Source of the DNA: Empedobacter stercoris
GTDB taxonomy: Bacteria > Bacteroidota > Bacteroidia > Flavobacteriales > Weeksellaceae
Length of the DNA stretch: 64,000 nt
Assembly: GCF_965137335.1 (NCBI RefSeq)
Contig: NZ_CBCRZD010000009.1
Reading direction: 5' to 3' (one strand)
The notes beneath the pieces are model-generated. The model had not been told where the DNA came from and made no database searches. It saw nothing but the letters and a program-made list of their open reading frames with translations. Positions 1 through 8,956 of this stretch are shown one piece after another (positions within the stretch are counted from its first letter, which is position 1; each line of letters starts with the position of its first letter). A program made the position numbers and the translations under genes.

Positions 1-203
1 AACGTTTTATAAAATAATTCTACAGCTTCTACACTTGGATTAAAATTATCGAATAAATCACCTGCAATTAAGACAAGATCTACCTGTTCTTGCTCTGCAA
101 TTTCGACAATCTCATTCATCACTAAAATTTGTTCTTCTAAACGTGAAAAACTATCTAATTTTTTACCCAAATGCCAATCGGCTGTATGTAGAATTCTCAT
201 CAT
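1..203 (-). CDS. sbcD: SbcD exonuclease subunit (5' part only)
   Basis: The reverse strand reads MMRILHTADWHLGKK at its start, the first metallophosphoesterase motif (D-x-H) of SbcD/Mre11 nucleases, followed by GDLFDN (the GDxxD motif). About 67 codons are visible before the window edge; the rest lies outside. SbcD pairs with the SbcC ATPase to cleave hairpin and end-blocked DNA during repair. Two adjacent ATG codons can start it; the outer one shares one base with the stop of the upstream small gene (TAATG), which argues for translational coupling. Recognition of the family is firm from these motifs; the C-terminal part cannot be judged. Confidence 0.85.
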   Translation of the reverse strand, partial: MMRILHTADWHLGKKLDSFSRLEEQILVMNEIVEIAEQEQVDLVLIAGDLFDNFNPSVEAVELFYKT

Positions 204-360
204 TATTCTTCCTTTTCTGGTTTCGTTTTATCGTTAAATTGTTGATTAATTTCTTTTAGTCGAGCTTTACGTTCAGCTTCGGCATCTTGTACTTTTCGTT
301 TTTTTTGGTCTAATTTTTTTTTTTATGTGCTTTTTTATTGGCATCTGTATTTCGACTCAT
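203..360 (-). pseudogene. Small basic protein upstream of sbcD, with a 1-nt frameshift
   Basis: From ATG the frame reads MSRNTDANKKAHKKK and meets a stop just after a run of 11 A. With one extra A the frame continues as LDQKKRKVQDAEAERKAR and ends KPEKEE, with its stop overlapping the sbcD start. The product would be about 52 residues, very basic then charged, with no signal peptide. The continuation is well formed and coupled to sbcD, so I treat this as one gene with an indel in a homopolymer: a sequencing error, a true lesion or slippage. I do not recognise the family. Confidence 0.55.
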
Positions 361-514
361 ATTATTTTGTTCTAAAATTATACTTTATCTACGACAAAAT
401 ATGTCGCAAAGTTAATTGAAATCTGAAAGAATTGTCAATCATTTATTCAATTAAGTTAGAATTATTAACTTGGTTGGAAAGTAATCGAATTTATTAATTT
501 TAAAACATTTAGTA

Positions 515-649
515 ATGGGAAAAGGCAATAAAAAATCGAGAAGAGGAAAAATTGTAAATGGCTCTTATGGTGTAAAACGTCCGAGACATAAGTATTCTTA
601 TGAGGAAGATATAGTTGAAGAAAAAACTACCCAAAAAGCTAAAAAGTAA
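515..649 (+). CDS. 30S ribosomal protein THX
   Basis: A 44-residue protein beginning MGKGNKKSRRGKIVNGSYG and followed by VKRPRH. This is the diagnostic start of the small ribosomal protein THX, which sits in the head of the 30S subunit. Family members share the GKGDKKSRRGKI start and are about this size; the acidic-then-basic tail is lineage-specific. The gene stands alone and ends a few bases before a strong hairpin terminator. Confidence 0.92.
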   Translation: MGKGNKKSRRGKIVNGSYGVKRPRHKYSYEEDIVEEKTTQKAKK

Positions 650-655
650 TTTTTG

Positions 656-690
656 AAGCTGAAAATCAATCATGATTTTCAGCTTTTTTT
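656..690 (+). terminator. Rho-independent terminator after THX
   Basis: AAGCTGAAAATCA pairs with TGATTTTCAGCTT around a short loop and is followed by a run of T, 7 nt after the THX stop. Confidence 0.85.
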
Positions 691-805
691 ATGGGATAAT
701 TCGATTTCAGAATTCATATAATTTATAGAATATATTGAGGTAAACTTCTTTTTTAAATGATTATGTTTTAGCTTTGAAGCCTTATAATTGGTAGGTTTAG
801 GTAGT

Positions 806-1048
806 ATGAGACATAATGATTTGGAAATTAACCGTTTGATTGAACGATTAGAATCTTTAGGAATTTTGGTCGAAAAAGTTGAAAGTTCTGGTTTTGGTAG
901 TATGTTGAATTTTGAGATGACGTATCAACTTCCAAATGAAGATATTTCACAGAGCATTCACTTCAGAAGATATGATATTCAAGATGTTTTTTTACATTTT
1001 AAGAATACTGCTAACCAAAAAGGAAAATTACTTTTTGTTGATTTATAA
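806..1048 (+). CDS. Hypothetical protein, 80 residues
   Basis: A short soluble protein starting MRHNDLEINRLIERLESLG, with a helical first half and a mixed second half ending LLFVDL. An in-frame TTG lies 18 nt upstream, but the ATG looks more natural. No signal peptide, membrane segment or known motif is visible. It stands alone on the plus strand and shares a bidirectional terminator with the convergent lptB. I do not recognise the family. Confidence 0.6.
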   Translation: MRHNDLEINRLIERLESLGILVEKVESSGFGSMLNFEMTYQLPNEDISQSIHFRRYDIQDVFLHFKNTANQKGKLLFVDL

Positions 1049-1081
1049 AAAAAGCTGTCTTCCTTTTGGAGACAGCTTTTA
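1049..1081. terminator. Bidirectional terminator between a hypothetical gene and lptB
   Basis: AAAGCTGTCT and AGACAGCTTT form a 10-bp stem, flanked by A-rich sequence on the left and T-rich on the right, so it can serve both converging genes. Confidence 0.8.
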
Positions 1082-1098
1082 AAATACTATATTGTAAA

Positions 1099-1833
1099 TT
1101 ATATCTGTTGATACATAAAGTTTTCACCAAGATAAACACGACGAACATCTTCGTCATTTGCTAATTCTTCTGGCGAACCTTCTTTTAGGATTTTACCTTC
1201 GAACATGATATAGGTTTTATCAGTAATTGCTAATGTTTGCGAGACATTGTGGTCAGTAATTAAAATTCCAATATTCTTTTCTTTCAATGAACGGACAATC
1301 TTCTGAATATCCTCTACTGCAATAGGGTCCACTCCAGCAAAAGGTTCATCTAACAAGATAAAATTTGGTTCTGTCGCCAAACAACGTGCAATTTCGCAAC
1401 GACGACGCTCACCTCCAGAAAGTAAATCTCCACGGTTTTTACGCACGTGTTCTAACGAAAACTCTTCAATCAGCGCATCGGTACGCATTTGTTGTTCTTT
1501 TTTCGAATGTTTAGTGAATTGTAAAACGGATTTGATGTTGTCTTCTACAGAAAGTTTACGAAAAACAGATGCCTCTTGCGCTAAATATCCAATTCCTTTC
1601 TGTGCACGTCTGTACATTGCATCGCTTGTAATATCTTGTTTATCTAAAAAAACTTTTCCTTGCGTGGCTTTTACTAAACCAACAATCATATAAAAAGAAG
1701 TGGTCTTACCAGCACCATTTGGTCCTAATAATCCAATAATTTCTCCTTGTTCTACTTGAAAAGACACATTTTTCACAACGTGTTTTTTACCGTAATCTTT
1801 TACTAAATTCTGACCTTTTAATACAATTCCCAT
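1099..1833 (-). CDS. lptB: LPS export ABC transporter ATPase LptB
   Basis: A 244-residue ATPase of the ABC family, the cytoplasmic motor of the Lpt bridge that moves lipopolysaccharide from the inner to the outer membrane. Walker A is GPNGAGKTT at residues 37-45, the Q-loop is near Q86, the signature is LSGGERRR at 138-145, Walker B FILLDEP at 158-164 and the switch histidine is H195 in ITDHN. The signature variant LSGGERRR and FAGVDPIAV after Walker B are typical of LptB rather than other ABC ATPases, and the length fits. Its partners LptF/G are not in the window. The start codon lies 24 nt downstream of the upstream gene's stop, so the two may be co-transcribed. Confidence 0.93.
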   Translation of the reverse strand: MGIVLKGQNLVKDYGKKHVVKNVSFQVEQGEIIGLLGPNGAGKTTSFYMIVGLVKATQGKVFLDKQDITSDAMYRRAQKGIGYLAQEASVFRKLSVEDNIKSVLQFTKHSKKEQQMRTDALIEEFSLEHVRKNRGDLLSGGERRRCEIARCLATEPNFILLDEPFAGVDPIAVEDIQKIVRSLKEKNIGILITDHNVSQTLAITDKTYIMFEGKILKEGSPEELANDEDVRRVYLGENFMYQQI

Positions 1834-1857
1834 ATCACTTCAAAGATAGGATTTTTG

Positions 1858-3219
1858 TTATTTAATCGAGTTAATAATATCATATTTTGTGATGATATGA
1901 TATTTCCCATTTTCTAATTCTATTAAAACCGCTTGATTATCCTTAGTAATTAACTTCGAAACTTCTTCGATAGATGTTCCAGCTTTTACAATAGGGTAAG
2001 GTTCTCCCATGATTTCGTGAATAGGTTTTTCAGCAACATTTCTATCTTCTAAAAATGCTTGAAACAAATCTGATTCGTCCAAAGATCCAACAATTCCATT
2101 CACATCCATTACAGGAATTTGAGAAATTTTGAAACGACGCATACGATCAATTGCATGAGATGCCAATTCTTCTGTACGAACTGTTACCAATGGTTTATCG
2201 ACATGTTCTTTAATTAAATCTACAGCAGTTTTAATCTCTTCATCGAAATATCCTCTATCACGCATCCAATCATCATTAAAGATTTTTCCAACATAACGAG
2301 AACCTGAATCATGGAATAATACAACAACAACGTCATCTGGTCCGAATTCGTCTTTCATTTGTAACAATCCTTTAATTGCAGACCCCGAAGACATTCCGAC
2401 AAACAAACCTTCTTCTAAAGCTAAACGACGCGTATAAACCGCCGCATCTTTATCTGTCACTTTTGTAAATCCATCAATAATATCAAAATCAACATTTTCT
2501 GGTAAAATATCTTCACCAATTCCTTCTGTTACATAAGAATACACTTCATTTTCATCGAAAACTCCAGTTTCTTTGTATTTTTTGAAAACTGACCCATAGG
2601 TATCAACTCCCCAAATTTTGATGTTTGGATTTTTTTCTTTTAAATATTTTCCTACTCCAGAAATTGTACCTCCAGTTCCTACTCCTACAATAAAATGCGT
2701 AACCTTTCCTTCTGTTTGTTCCCAAATTTCTGGTCCAGTTTGCTCATAATTTGCTTGTGTATTCGATGGATTATCGTACTGATTGACATACCAACCATTT
2801 GGTGTTTCTTTTGCCAAGCGTTTCGAAACAGAATAATAAGAACGTGGATCATCTGGCTCGACATCCGTAGGACAAACCACAACTTTTGCACCAACAGCGC
2901 GCAAAATATCCATTTTCTCTTTTGATTGTTTGTCTGTAATCACACAAATTAATTTATAACCTTTGATTACTGCAGCCAATGCCAATCCCATTCCAGTATT
3001 ACCAGAAGTTCCTTCGATAATAGTTCCTCCAGGAAGCAAACGACCGTCTTTCTCTGCATCTTCTACCATTTTCAATGCCATACGATCTTTACATGAATGA
3101 CCTGGATTGAAATATTCAACCTTTGCTAAAACAGTACATGGTAAATCTTTTGTTATCTTATTAATTTTAACCAAAGGCGTGTTTCCTATGGTTTCTAAAA
3201 TATTATTTGCGTATTTCAT
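1858..3219 (-). CDS. PLP-dependent cystathionine beta-synthase / cysteine synthase with C-terminal CBS pair
   Basis: A 453-residue fold-type II PLP enzyme. The PLP lysine is K44 in HSCKDR, the substrate loop is TSGNTG at 71-76 and the phosphate-binding loop is GVGTGGT at 179-185. Residues from about 335 to the end form a Bateman pair of CBS domains, as in eukaryotic-type cystathionine beta-synthases, where the pair senses adenosyl ligands. The reaction is beta-replacement at serine or an activated serine, giving cystathionine or cysteine; sequence alone does not decide the sulfur substrate. Upstream on the same strand lies a permease gene, downstream lptB. Confidence 0.87.
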   Translation of the reverse strand: MKYANNILETIGNTPLVKINKITKDLPCTVLAKVEYFNPGHSCKDRMALKMVEDAEKDGRLLPGGTIIEGTSGNTGMGLALAAVIKGYKLICVITDKQSKEKMDILRAVGAKVVVCPTDVEPDDPRSYYSVSKRLAKETPNGWYVNQYDNPSNTQANYEQTGPEIWEQTEGKVTHFIVGVGTGGTISGVGKYLKEKNPNIKIWGVDTYGSVFKKYKETGVFDENEVYSYVTEGIGEDILPENVDFDIIDGFTKVTDKDAAVYTRRLALEEGLFVGMSSGSAIKGLLQMKDEFGPDDVVVVLFHDSGSRYVGKIFNDDWMRDRGYFDEEIKTAVDLIKEHVDKPLVTVRTEELASHAIDRMRRFKISQIPVMDVNGIVGSLDESDLFQAFLEDRNVAEKPIHEIMGEPYPIVKAGTSIEEVSKLITKDNQAVLIELENGKYHIITKYDIINSIK

Positions 3220-3253
3220 TTTTTTTCTGATTTTAAAATTAAATGGTTAATTT

Positions 3254-4483
3254 TTATCTAAAATTAATTGCTTTAGCCGGAGTAATTTTAGATATCATGT
3301 ACGAAGGCAAAAGTAATACAATTGCACAAACTAATAAAGCTCCAGCATTTAATAATATAATTGTTCCAAAATCTAAATAGACTGGAGCAGTCGATAAATA
3401 ATAATTTTCTGCAGGAAGTTGGATGATTTCGAAATGTTTTTGAGCTAACAACAAACCAAGCCCTATTACATTACCAGCAATCAATCCAGGTAACATAATA
3501 AATAAAGCGTAATTAATGAATAACTTTCGGATACGCCAATTGGTTGCTCCAAATGCTTTTAAAATTCCTATCGAATGTGTTCGTTCTAATATTAAAATCA
3601 ATAAAACCATCACCATATTGATGACAACAACAAAAAGCATAATAAAGACAATAATGACAATATTCTTATCAAAAATGGTGATCCAATCGTTAATCTGAGC
3701 AAAAGAAGCAGTTGCCGATTCTGCATACAAGTTATATGGTATTTTCGCTTGAACTAATTTTGCAACAGGATCAATATTTTCTACATCGTTCACAAATAAC
3801 TCAAAACCACCAACAGTTGCCGAATCCCAACGATTCAGGCGCTGTACATGCTTGATATCTCCAAACATGATTTGATCATCAAAATTTTTGATATCTGTTT
3901 TAAACAATCCAGAAATGGTAAATCGACGATAAATTGGTTTTGTATCTTCTTGAATGAAATACATCACAAACGAACTGTCAATATCCAATTTCATTTCATC
4001 TGCAATCTTTTCTGATAATAAAACCTCATCCATAATCGAATCTTTATTGATTCGAGGAAAGTGTCCTTTTACCAAAAATTTTTCGAACCGAACCGAATCA
4101 AAGTCTGTTCCAACTCCCTTAAAAACAACTCCACTAAAGTTTTCTTTGGTGCGAATCACACCACTTTTATTCGCAATTGCTTGTACATGTTCAATCGCTG
4201 GAATGGATTTGAAGGTTGGATAAAAAGTTTGATTAATCGTTAACGAATCCGAATTTAACGAGGTATTGCTATTGTAATTTCTAATGGTAATATGCCCATT
4301 AAAATCAGCCAACTTTTCTTTAATTGCCTTCCTTGCACCAACACCAGTGGAAATCGTCACCAAAGAAACGATTAAACCTAATGCTACGGCAATTTGACCT
4401 ACACGAATAATGATACTCGATAAGTTATTTTTAGTATTTTTACCAAGCGCAATTTTTTTTGAAAACCACCAAGAAAAACTCAA
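3254..4483 (-). CDS. ABC transporter permease of the LolC/LolE-FtsX type
   Basis: A 409-residue inner-membrane protein. One membrane helix lies near residues 22-45, followed by a periplasmic domain of about 220 residues with the MacB/LolE-type pattern, then three helices in the last 140 residues. ERTHSIGILKAFGATNW, just after the second helix, is the hallmark of LolC/LolE permeases, which extract lipoproteins from the inner membrane for delivery to the outer membrane. The matching LolD ATPase is not adjacent, which is common in Bacteroidota. A narrower substrate cannot be assigned. Confidence 0.83.
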   Translation of the reverse strand: MSFSWWFSKKIALGKNTKNNLSSIIIRVGQIAVALGLIVSLVTISTGVGARKAIKEKLADFNGHITIRNYNSNTSLNSDSLTINQTFYPTFKSIPAIEHVQAIANKSGVIRTKENFSGVVFKGVGTDFDSVRFEKFLVKGHFPRINKDSIMDEVLLSEKIADEMKLDIDSSFVMYFIQEDTKPIYRRFTISGLFKTDIKNFDDQIMFGDIKHVQRLNRWDSATVGGFELFVNDVENIDPVAKLVQAKIPYNLYAESATASFAQINDWITIFDKNIVIIVFIMLFVVVINMVMVLLILILERTHSIGILKAFGATNWRIRKLFINYALFIMLPGLIAGNVIGLGLLLAQKHFEIIQLPAENYYLSTAPVYLDFGTIILLNAGALLVCAIVLLLPSYMISKITPAKAINFR

Positions 4484-4542
4484 ATTATATATTTTTTTAA
4501 GATTAAAACTAACTTTAGGCTTTATCTTTCGCCTAAATTCAA

Positions 4543-5814
4543 ATGATGAAAAACGAAATGAAAAACTTTGTCAAATATACATCAATTGCTTTACTTCTAA
4601 GTATTCCTTTTTTTAGTATTGCTCAAACTTTAAATCAAACAAATTCTACTTCTACAAATGAAATAAATGGTTTAGAAATTGGGTTGGGTGCAGAAAATGT
4701 GATGCAATATTTACCACTATTAAAAGATAAAAAAGTTGGAGTTGTATCTAATCAAACTGGAATTCTTAGAAAAATTCTAAAGAAAAAACCTTCTGATTAT
4801 GACTATAAAAATACAATTCATATTGTTGATTTTTTAATTGATAATGGAATAAATGTTACTAAAATATATTCTCCAGAACATGGCTTTCGTGGAGATGCAG
4901 ATGCTGGTGCTAAAATAAAATCTGGTATTGATGCGAAAACAGGTTTACCAATTGTTTCACTTTATGGTGACAATAAAAAACCGAAAGCTAATCAAATTGC
5001 AGATGTAGATGTATTGGTTTTTGACATGCAAGATGTAGGAGCACGTTTTTACACCTATATTTCGACTTTACATTATGTAATGGAAGCTGCGGCTGAAAAT
5101 GGTAAAAAAATAATTGTATTGGACAGACCAAATCCAAATGCACATTATGTAGACGGACCTGTAATGAAAAATGAGTATAAATCGTTTGTTGGGATGCACA
5201 ATGTTCCGATTGTTTATGGAATGACCATTGGTGAATATGCGCAAATGATTAACGGTGAAGGTTGGTTAGCGAATGGCATAAAAGCTAATTTAGAAATCGT
5301 TCCTTTGCTTAATTACACACATCAATCTACTTATCATTTACCCGTAAAACCTTCTCCAAATTTACCAAATGCACATGCAATTAATTTGTATCCGAGTACT
5401 TGTTTATTTGAAGGCACAAATGTAAATGAAGGACGAGGTACAACTTTTCAGTTTCAGGTTTATGGTTCTCCTTTTTTGAAAAATATGCCGTTTCAATATA
5501 CACCTGTTTCTAAACCTGGCGCAACAAGTCCAAAATTTAAAGATCAAGTGTGTTATGGTGAAGATTTATCTGATGTATCGTATCAATCATCTATTAATTT
5601 GAAATGGTTAATTAATGCGTATAAAAACAATACAAAACAACCTTTTTGGACGATGAATGGAAAAAAATTATGGATCGATCAACTTTCTGGAACAGATGAA
5701 TTGCGTAAACAAATAGAAGCTGGCCTATCGGAAGAAGAAATAAAAGCAACTTGGCAAAAAGATTTAGAAGCATTCAAAAAAATAAGATCAAAATATTTGA
5801 TTTACAAAGATTAA
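4543..5814 (+). CDS. namZ: Exo-beta-N-acetylmuramidase NamZ-like (DUF1343)
   Basis: A 423-residue exported protein. A signal peptide (TSIALLLSIPFFSIAQ) precedes the DUF1343 domain. Visible landmarks are VGVVSNQTG, the strongly conserved SPEHGFRG, FDMQDVGARFYTY, LDRPNP and EGTNVNEGRGT. NamZ enzymes release terminal MurNAc from peptidoglycan fragments and act in cell-wall recycling, usually in the periplasm. Two in-frame ATGs lie near the start; the first gives a slightly long n-region (MMKNEMKNFVKY), so the second (MKNFVKY) may be the real one. It is divergent from the permease and converges on a small exported protein. Confidence 0.85.
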   Translation: MMKNEMKNFVKYTSIALLLSIPFFSIAQTLNQTNSTSTNEINGLEIGLGAENVMQYLPLLKDKKVGVVSNQTGILRKILKKKPSDYDYKNTIHIVDFLIDNGINVTKIYSPEHGFRGDADAGAKIKSGIDAKTGLPIVSLYGDNKKPKANQIADVDVLVFDMQDVGARFYTYISTLHYVMEAAAENGKKIIVLDRPNPNAHYVDGPVMKNEYKSFVGMHNVPIVYGMTIGEYAQMINGEGWLANGIKANLEIVPLLNYTHQSTYHLPVKPSPNLPNAHAINLYPSTCLFEGTNVNEGRGTTFQFQVYGSPFLKNMPFQYTPVSKPGATSPKFKDQVCYGEDLSDVSYQSSINLKWLINAYKNNTKQPFWTMNGKKLWIDQLSGTDELRKQIEAGLSEEEIKATWQKDLEAFKKIRSKYLIYKD

Positions 5815-5829
5815 GCAATGTACAGAAAT

Positions 5830-5863
5830 ACAAATTCCAACTTAGATAAAAGTTGGAATTTGT
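5830..5863. terminator. Bidirectional terminator after namZ
   Basis: CAAATTCCAACTT and AAGTTGGAATTTG form a 13-bp stem with a 6-nt loop between two converging genes. Confidence 0.8.
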
Positions 5864-5879
5864 ATTTAATTTTATGAAT

Positions 5880-6266
5880 TTAAGATTTTTCACCTACAAC
5901 TTCAGCAATTGCTATACCCATATTTCTCACTTTTTCGTAGAGTTTTGTTGAACCTTTTTCTAATTCAATTGTTACTCTACCTTCACGCGCTTTTATTTCC
6001 AACACATCGCTTTCTCGCCAAACATAATTTTTTCCTTCTATAATTGGTTTACCAAACGTTTTTTCTATTTCTTTAATTGCTTTTGCTGATTTTGATCTAT
6101 CAAAAATTACAGAATAAGAATACACTTCATTACTATCACTTACACTTACCGAAACATTAGAATGCGTTGTTGAACTTGATGTTTTTGAACTGGCATAAGA
6201 TGTAGCCGTTTGTCCATTAACTAAGCTTGTACAAAAAACTACAGCGATTAAAATTATCTTTTTCAT
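5880..6266 (-). CDS. Small exported protein (paralogue of the next gene)
   Basis: 128 residues with a signal peptide (MKKIILIAVVFCTSLVNGQ), a Ser/Thr-rich linker, then a compact domain. IEKTFGKPIIEGKNYVW aligns with IEKELGTPTIENNDFVW of the neighbouring protein, and both continue into a strand and a final helix. The pair probably arose by tandem duplication. It is likely periplasmic; no catalytic motif is visible and I do not recognise the family. Confidence 0.7.
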   Translation of the reverse strand: MKKIILIAVVFCTSLVNGQTATSYASSKTSSSTTHSNVSVSVSDSNEVYSYSVIFDRSKSAKAIKEIEKTFGKPIIEGKNYVWRESDVLEIKAREGRVTIELEKGSTKLYEKVRNMGIAIAEVVGEKS

Positions 6267-6344
6267 GTTTTTATTTTTTTATAAAAGTCTAAAAAAGATT
6301 AATTTATATTGGTTAATGCACGGTTAACGAAGAGTTAATATAAA

Positions 6345-6369
6345 AAACTCCAAGCAAATTTTGGAGTTT
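6345..6369 (-). terminator. Hairpin after the second small exported gene
   Basis: AAACTCCAA and TTGGAGTTT pair around a 7-nt loop immediately past the stop of the gene read on the minus strand; A-rich sequence follows in that direction. Confidence 0.65.
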
Positions 6370-6373
6370 CTAT

Positions 6374-6715
6374 TTAAGAATTGACTTTATTTATATTTTT
6401 TATAGCCATAATTTTTTCTCCTAAATTTTTGATTTTCATGACAATTTCTTGGTTATCATTACTCTTTTGAATCTCTATTTTAAGAAAATTTTTATTCAAA
6501 ATAATTTCAAAACTACCTCTTCCAGACCAAACAAAATCATTATTTTCAATTGTTGGAGTGCCTAATTCTTTTTCGATTGTGTTTTTGATGATCTCTGTTT
6601 TCTCTGAATTAAAAGTTCCTTTTACTGAAAAAAAAGTATCCGTATTACTCGCTCGTAATTGTGCAAATACTGAAAACGAAAGGATAGTTAGAATAAAACA
6701 TAAATATTTTTTCAT
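6374..6715 (-). CDS. Small exported protein (paralogue of the previous gene)
   Basis: 113 residues with signal peptide MKKYLCFILTILSFSVFAQ, then a domain with the same layout as the neighbouring 128-residue protein (IEKELGTPTIENNDFVW, then a strand and a terminal helix KIKNLGEKIM). It lacks the Ser/Thr-rich linker of its paralogue. Its own terminator separates the two, so they are probably separately transcribed. Function unknown. Confidence 0.7.
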   Translation of the reverse strand: MKKYLCFILTILSFSVFAQLRASNTDTFFSVKGTFNSEKTEIIKNTIEKELGTPTIENNDFVWSGRGSFEIILNKNFLKIEIQKSNDNQEIVMKIKNLGEKIMAIKNINKVNS

Positions 6716-6813
6716 AACAATTGATTTAAAATATATTTACTAATATAATCAAAAATAAACTTATAGTCGTTTATTAATTACTTGTTTTTTAAAAATCAAT
6801 TAAAGTGGGTTTG

Positions 6814-7239
6814 TTAAAATTCATTTAAAACCTCAATTGATAAAAATTCTCCCGTCATCGAGTCAAAGGAAAAGATACAATTTTCTCGTTTATAATCATT
6901 TGTCAAACGATTGGGATCATTATTATTAATTCTCTCGTAAAGTTCATTTTTCCGAATTTGTATTTCATCCGTAATACGTTTCAATTCAAAAATATTTTCA
7001 CCCTCATATACTTTACAAATTGGGTTTGGAGAAAGATAAAATTTAATCGCACTTATTCTACCGTTAACAATTTTAATCGATATTCCTTTCTCTTTATAAA
7101 GTAACGTTTTCTCATTCGTCACATGTTGTTCAATAATTTCAGAATCAAGTTCTGCTTGAAATGATCGAAATAAATCGTCATTCTCAGTTTTTCCAATTAA
7201 AGAAAAGTAATTATTTGGATTGCCTTGAAATGTATTCAT
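6814..7239 (-). CDS. Hypothetical protein, 141 residues
   Basis: A soluble protein without signal peptide starting MNTFQGNPNNYFSLIGKTEN. The phrase FSLIGKTENDDLFRSF resembles small proteins of immunity or regulatory type in which a predicted beta-rich domain follows a short helix, but I cannot name the family. It is the last of several minus-strand genes here; the upstream DUF4920 gene has its own terminator, so this one must have a separate promoter. Confidence 0.6.
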   Translation of the reverse strand: MNTFQGNPNNYFSLIGKTENDDLFRSFQAELDSEIIEQHVTNEKTLLYKEKGISIKIVNGRISAIKFYLSPNPICKVYEGENIFELKRITDEIQIRKNELYERINNNDPNRLTNDYKRENCIFSFDSMTGEFLSIEVLNEF

Positions 7240-7270
7240 ATCTCTATTTTTTTCAAAATTAAAGTTTACA

Positions 7271-7301
7271 AAAAAACCTTTCCAAAAAAGAAAGGTTTTT
7301 A
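7271..7301 (-). terminator. Terminator of the DUF4920 gene
   Basis: AAAACCTTTC and GAAAGGTTTT form a 10-bp stem between the DUF4920 stop and the start of the following minus-strand gene. Confidence 0.75.
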
Positions 7302-7321
7302 TTCAAATTTTTAGAAAAATC

Positions 7322-7888
7322 TTAGTTTTCCTTCAAATAAACACCATCAGCTTCAAAATTATATTGCAACTGAGGTTTTGTTATTTTAGCAATCTCTTCT
7401 TTTGATTTTCCTGCATCTTCTGCATAATGACGTAATTTCTCTACAGAAATCTCGCTAACAAAAGCTTTTCCATGAACTACAACATTGGCTTTCTCACCAT
7501 CTAAAGGCATAAAAAATCCGTAATCTTTGAAACGAACAAATGATTGTTCTTCTCCTTTTCCAAGATCAACTTTCATCCAACAACCTTTCTTTTTACAAAC
7601 AGATTCTATTGTTGATACGAACTGAACATTTTCTAAAGCATCTCCGTTTTTCATGTTATCGAATAACTTTGCAAGTTCGTTTTTAGTCAATGTGTTCTTA
7701 ATTTCGAATGATTCTCCATATACTTGATACGCATATAAATCATCTATTTTAGCTGTTCCATTTTCTAAAATTTTCGCTTGTGACTTTGAAGCTTTTTCTG
7801 TTTTAGCTTTACTTTCTTTTTTCGTTTGAGCATTTGTTGCTAATGCAAAACATGTTAAAGCACAAAAAGTTAAAATATATTTTCTCAT
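7322..7888 (-). CDS. Exported DUF4920 domain protein
   Basis: 188 residues: signal peptide (MRKYILTFCALTCFALATNAQ), a Lys/Ser/Ala-rich linker, then the DUF4920 domain from about residue 55. Recognisable parts are VYGESFEIKN, a VCKKKGCWMKVDL segment with two conserved cysteines, VRFKDYGFFMP, and GKAFVSE near the end. The domain is frequent in secreted flavobacterial proteins; its activity is unknown to me. The paired cysteines would suit metal binding (inference). It lies 11 nt downstream of a NUDIX gene on the same strand. Confidence 0.82.
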   Translation of the reverse strand: MRKYILTFCALTCFALATNAQTKKESKAKTEKASKSQAKILENGTAKIDDLYAYQVYGESFEIKNTLTKNELAKLFDNMKNGDALENVQFVSTIESVCKKKGCWMKVDLGKGEEQSFVRFKDYGFFMPLDGEKANVVVHGKAFVSEISVEKLRHYAEDAGKSKEEIAKITKPQLQYNFEADGVYLKEN

Positions 7889-7899
7889 TCTATCCTAAT

Positions 7900-8496
7900 T
7901 TAATTCAAATTTAAATAATTATCCATTAACAACTTTATATTAGGATAAGAATTTTCTAATAACTGAGGAATTTCACTTTCTTTTCTCCATTCTACCGACT
8001 CTATTCCTTCTTCAGTTTGTGGCAAAGGTAATTCTACTCCATCGTAAAAAACTTCGAACCAAAATGTTTCTTTTATAATGTATTCTCTCAAAAAATAAAT
8101 ATGAAAAGTTGGCATCAAAAATCGTTTCAATTCCAGATTTGTAAGACTACATTCTTCCTCTATTTCACGAATTGCAGATTCTTCTCTCGACTCTCCTTCT
8201 TCCATTTTCCCTTTTGGTAGATCCCATTTTCCGAGTCTGAAAATAAACAAATAATCATCTTTTGGGTTGCGAACAATTCCGCCTGCAGCCTGTATATGTT
8301 TGTAATATTTTAAGAATTTCGTCCAAACAGTTTCAATATCATCACTAAAAATATTCACTAAATTAGAAGCTTTTGAAGATAATAAATGAACCGATTCATC
8401 GAATTGAGCTTCATTTTGAAACAATATATTTTTTGCTTCTGGATTGGATTGGTTGCTGAAAGTTAACAAACTTTCATTAAAAAAAACTTTGTACAT
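7900..8496 (-). CDS. NUDIX hydrolase
   Basis: 198 residues. The Nudix box spans 96-118: G96, E102, R110-E111, E114-E115, matching GX5EX7REUXEEXGU except that the late glycine is serine (S117). The preceding WDLPKGK is typical. The N-terminal 65 residues form an extra domain. Nudix enzymes cleave nucleoside diphosphates linked to another group; the substrate is not readable here. The catalytic glutamates are all present, so it should be active despite the Gly-to-Ser change. Confidence 0.88.
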   Translation of the reverse strand: MYKVFFNESLLTFSNQSNPEAKNILFQNEAQFDESVHLLSSKASNLVNIFSDDIETVWTKFLKYYKHIQAAGGIVRNPKDDYLFIFRLGKWDLPKGKMEEGESREESAIREIEEECSLTNLELKRFLMPTFHIYFLREYIIKETFWFEVFYDGVELPLPQTEEGIESVEWRKESEIPQLLENSYPNIKLLMDNYLNLN

Positions 8497-8537
8497 TTGA
8501 ACGATTTGTTACAAATTTATAAAAAACTCACAAGGAT

Positions 8538-8936
8538 ATGAAGGTAAATACGAATAAAGTCCGTTTAGCAAAAAATCAGCAAGATGCGTACATTTTTTTG
8601 TTGGACATGAAAAATTATGAGCAATTGATGCCAAATGATACAAAATCTTTCGAAATTCACGAATCGGGAAAAGGTTTTACTGTTGGTGTTGGTGCTTTAC
8701 CAAAGGTTGGTATGCGTTTGAAAGAAACAGTTGAGCCGTCAAAAATTATTTTTGAATCTCCTGCACCTGCTTTTGAATATACATTGACAATTTCGATTGA
8801 AGCGGTTGATGATCATTCATCTGATGTTACATTAGACTTTGACGGAAACTTCAATATGATGATCGAAATGATGGCAAAAAAACCATTGACTTCTTTTATT
8901 GAAACGATTGCAGAAAATTTAGGTAAAATAGGTTAA
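8538..8936 (+). CDS. SRPBCC (START/Bet v1-like) family protein
   Basis: 132 residues fitting the helix-grip fold: an initial strand (KVRLAKNQQDAYIFLLDMKNY), a loop at LMPNDTKSFEIHE, then strands with LKETVEPSKIIFESP and a long C-terminal helix (MMIEMMAKKPLTSFIETIAENL). The fold binds hydrophobic ligands. It starts 41 nt from the divergent NUDIX gene, so the promoters overlap. The ligand is unknown. Confidence 0.75.
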   Translation: MKVNTNKVRLAKNQQDAYIFLLDMKNYEQLMPNDTKSFEIHESGKGFTVGVGALPKVGMRLKETVEPSKIIFESPAPAFEYTLTISIEAVDDHSSDVTLDFDGNFNMMIEMMAKKPLTSFIETIAENLGKIG

Positions 8937-8956
8937 TCTATTCCTATCAAAATTCT

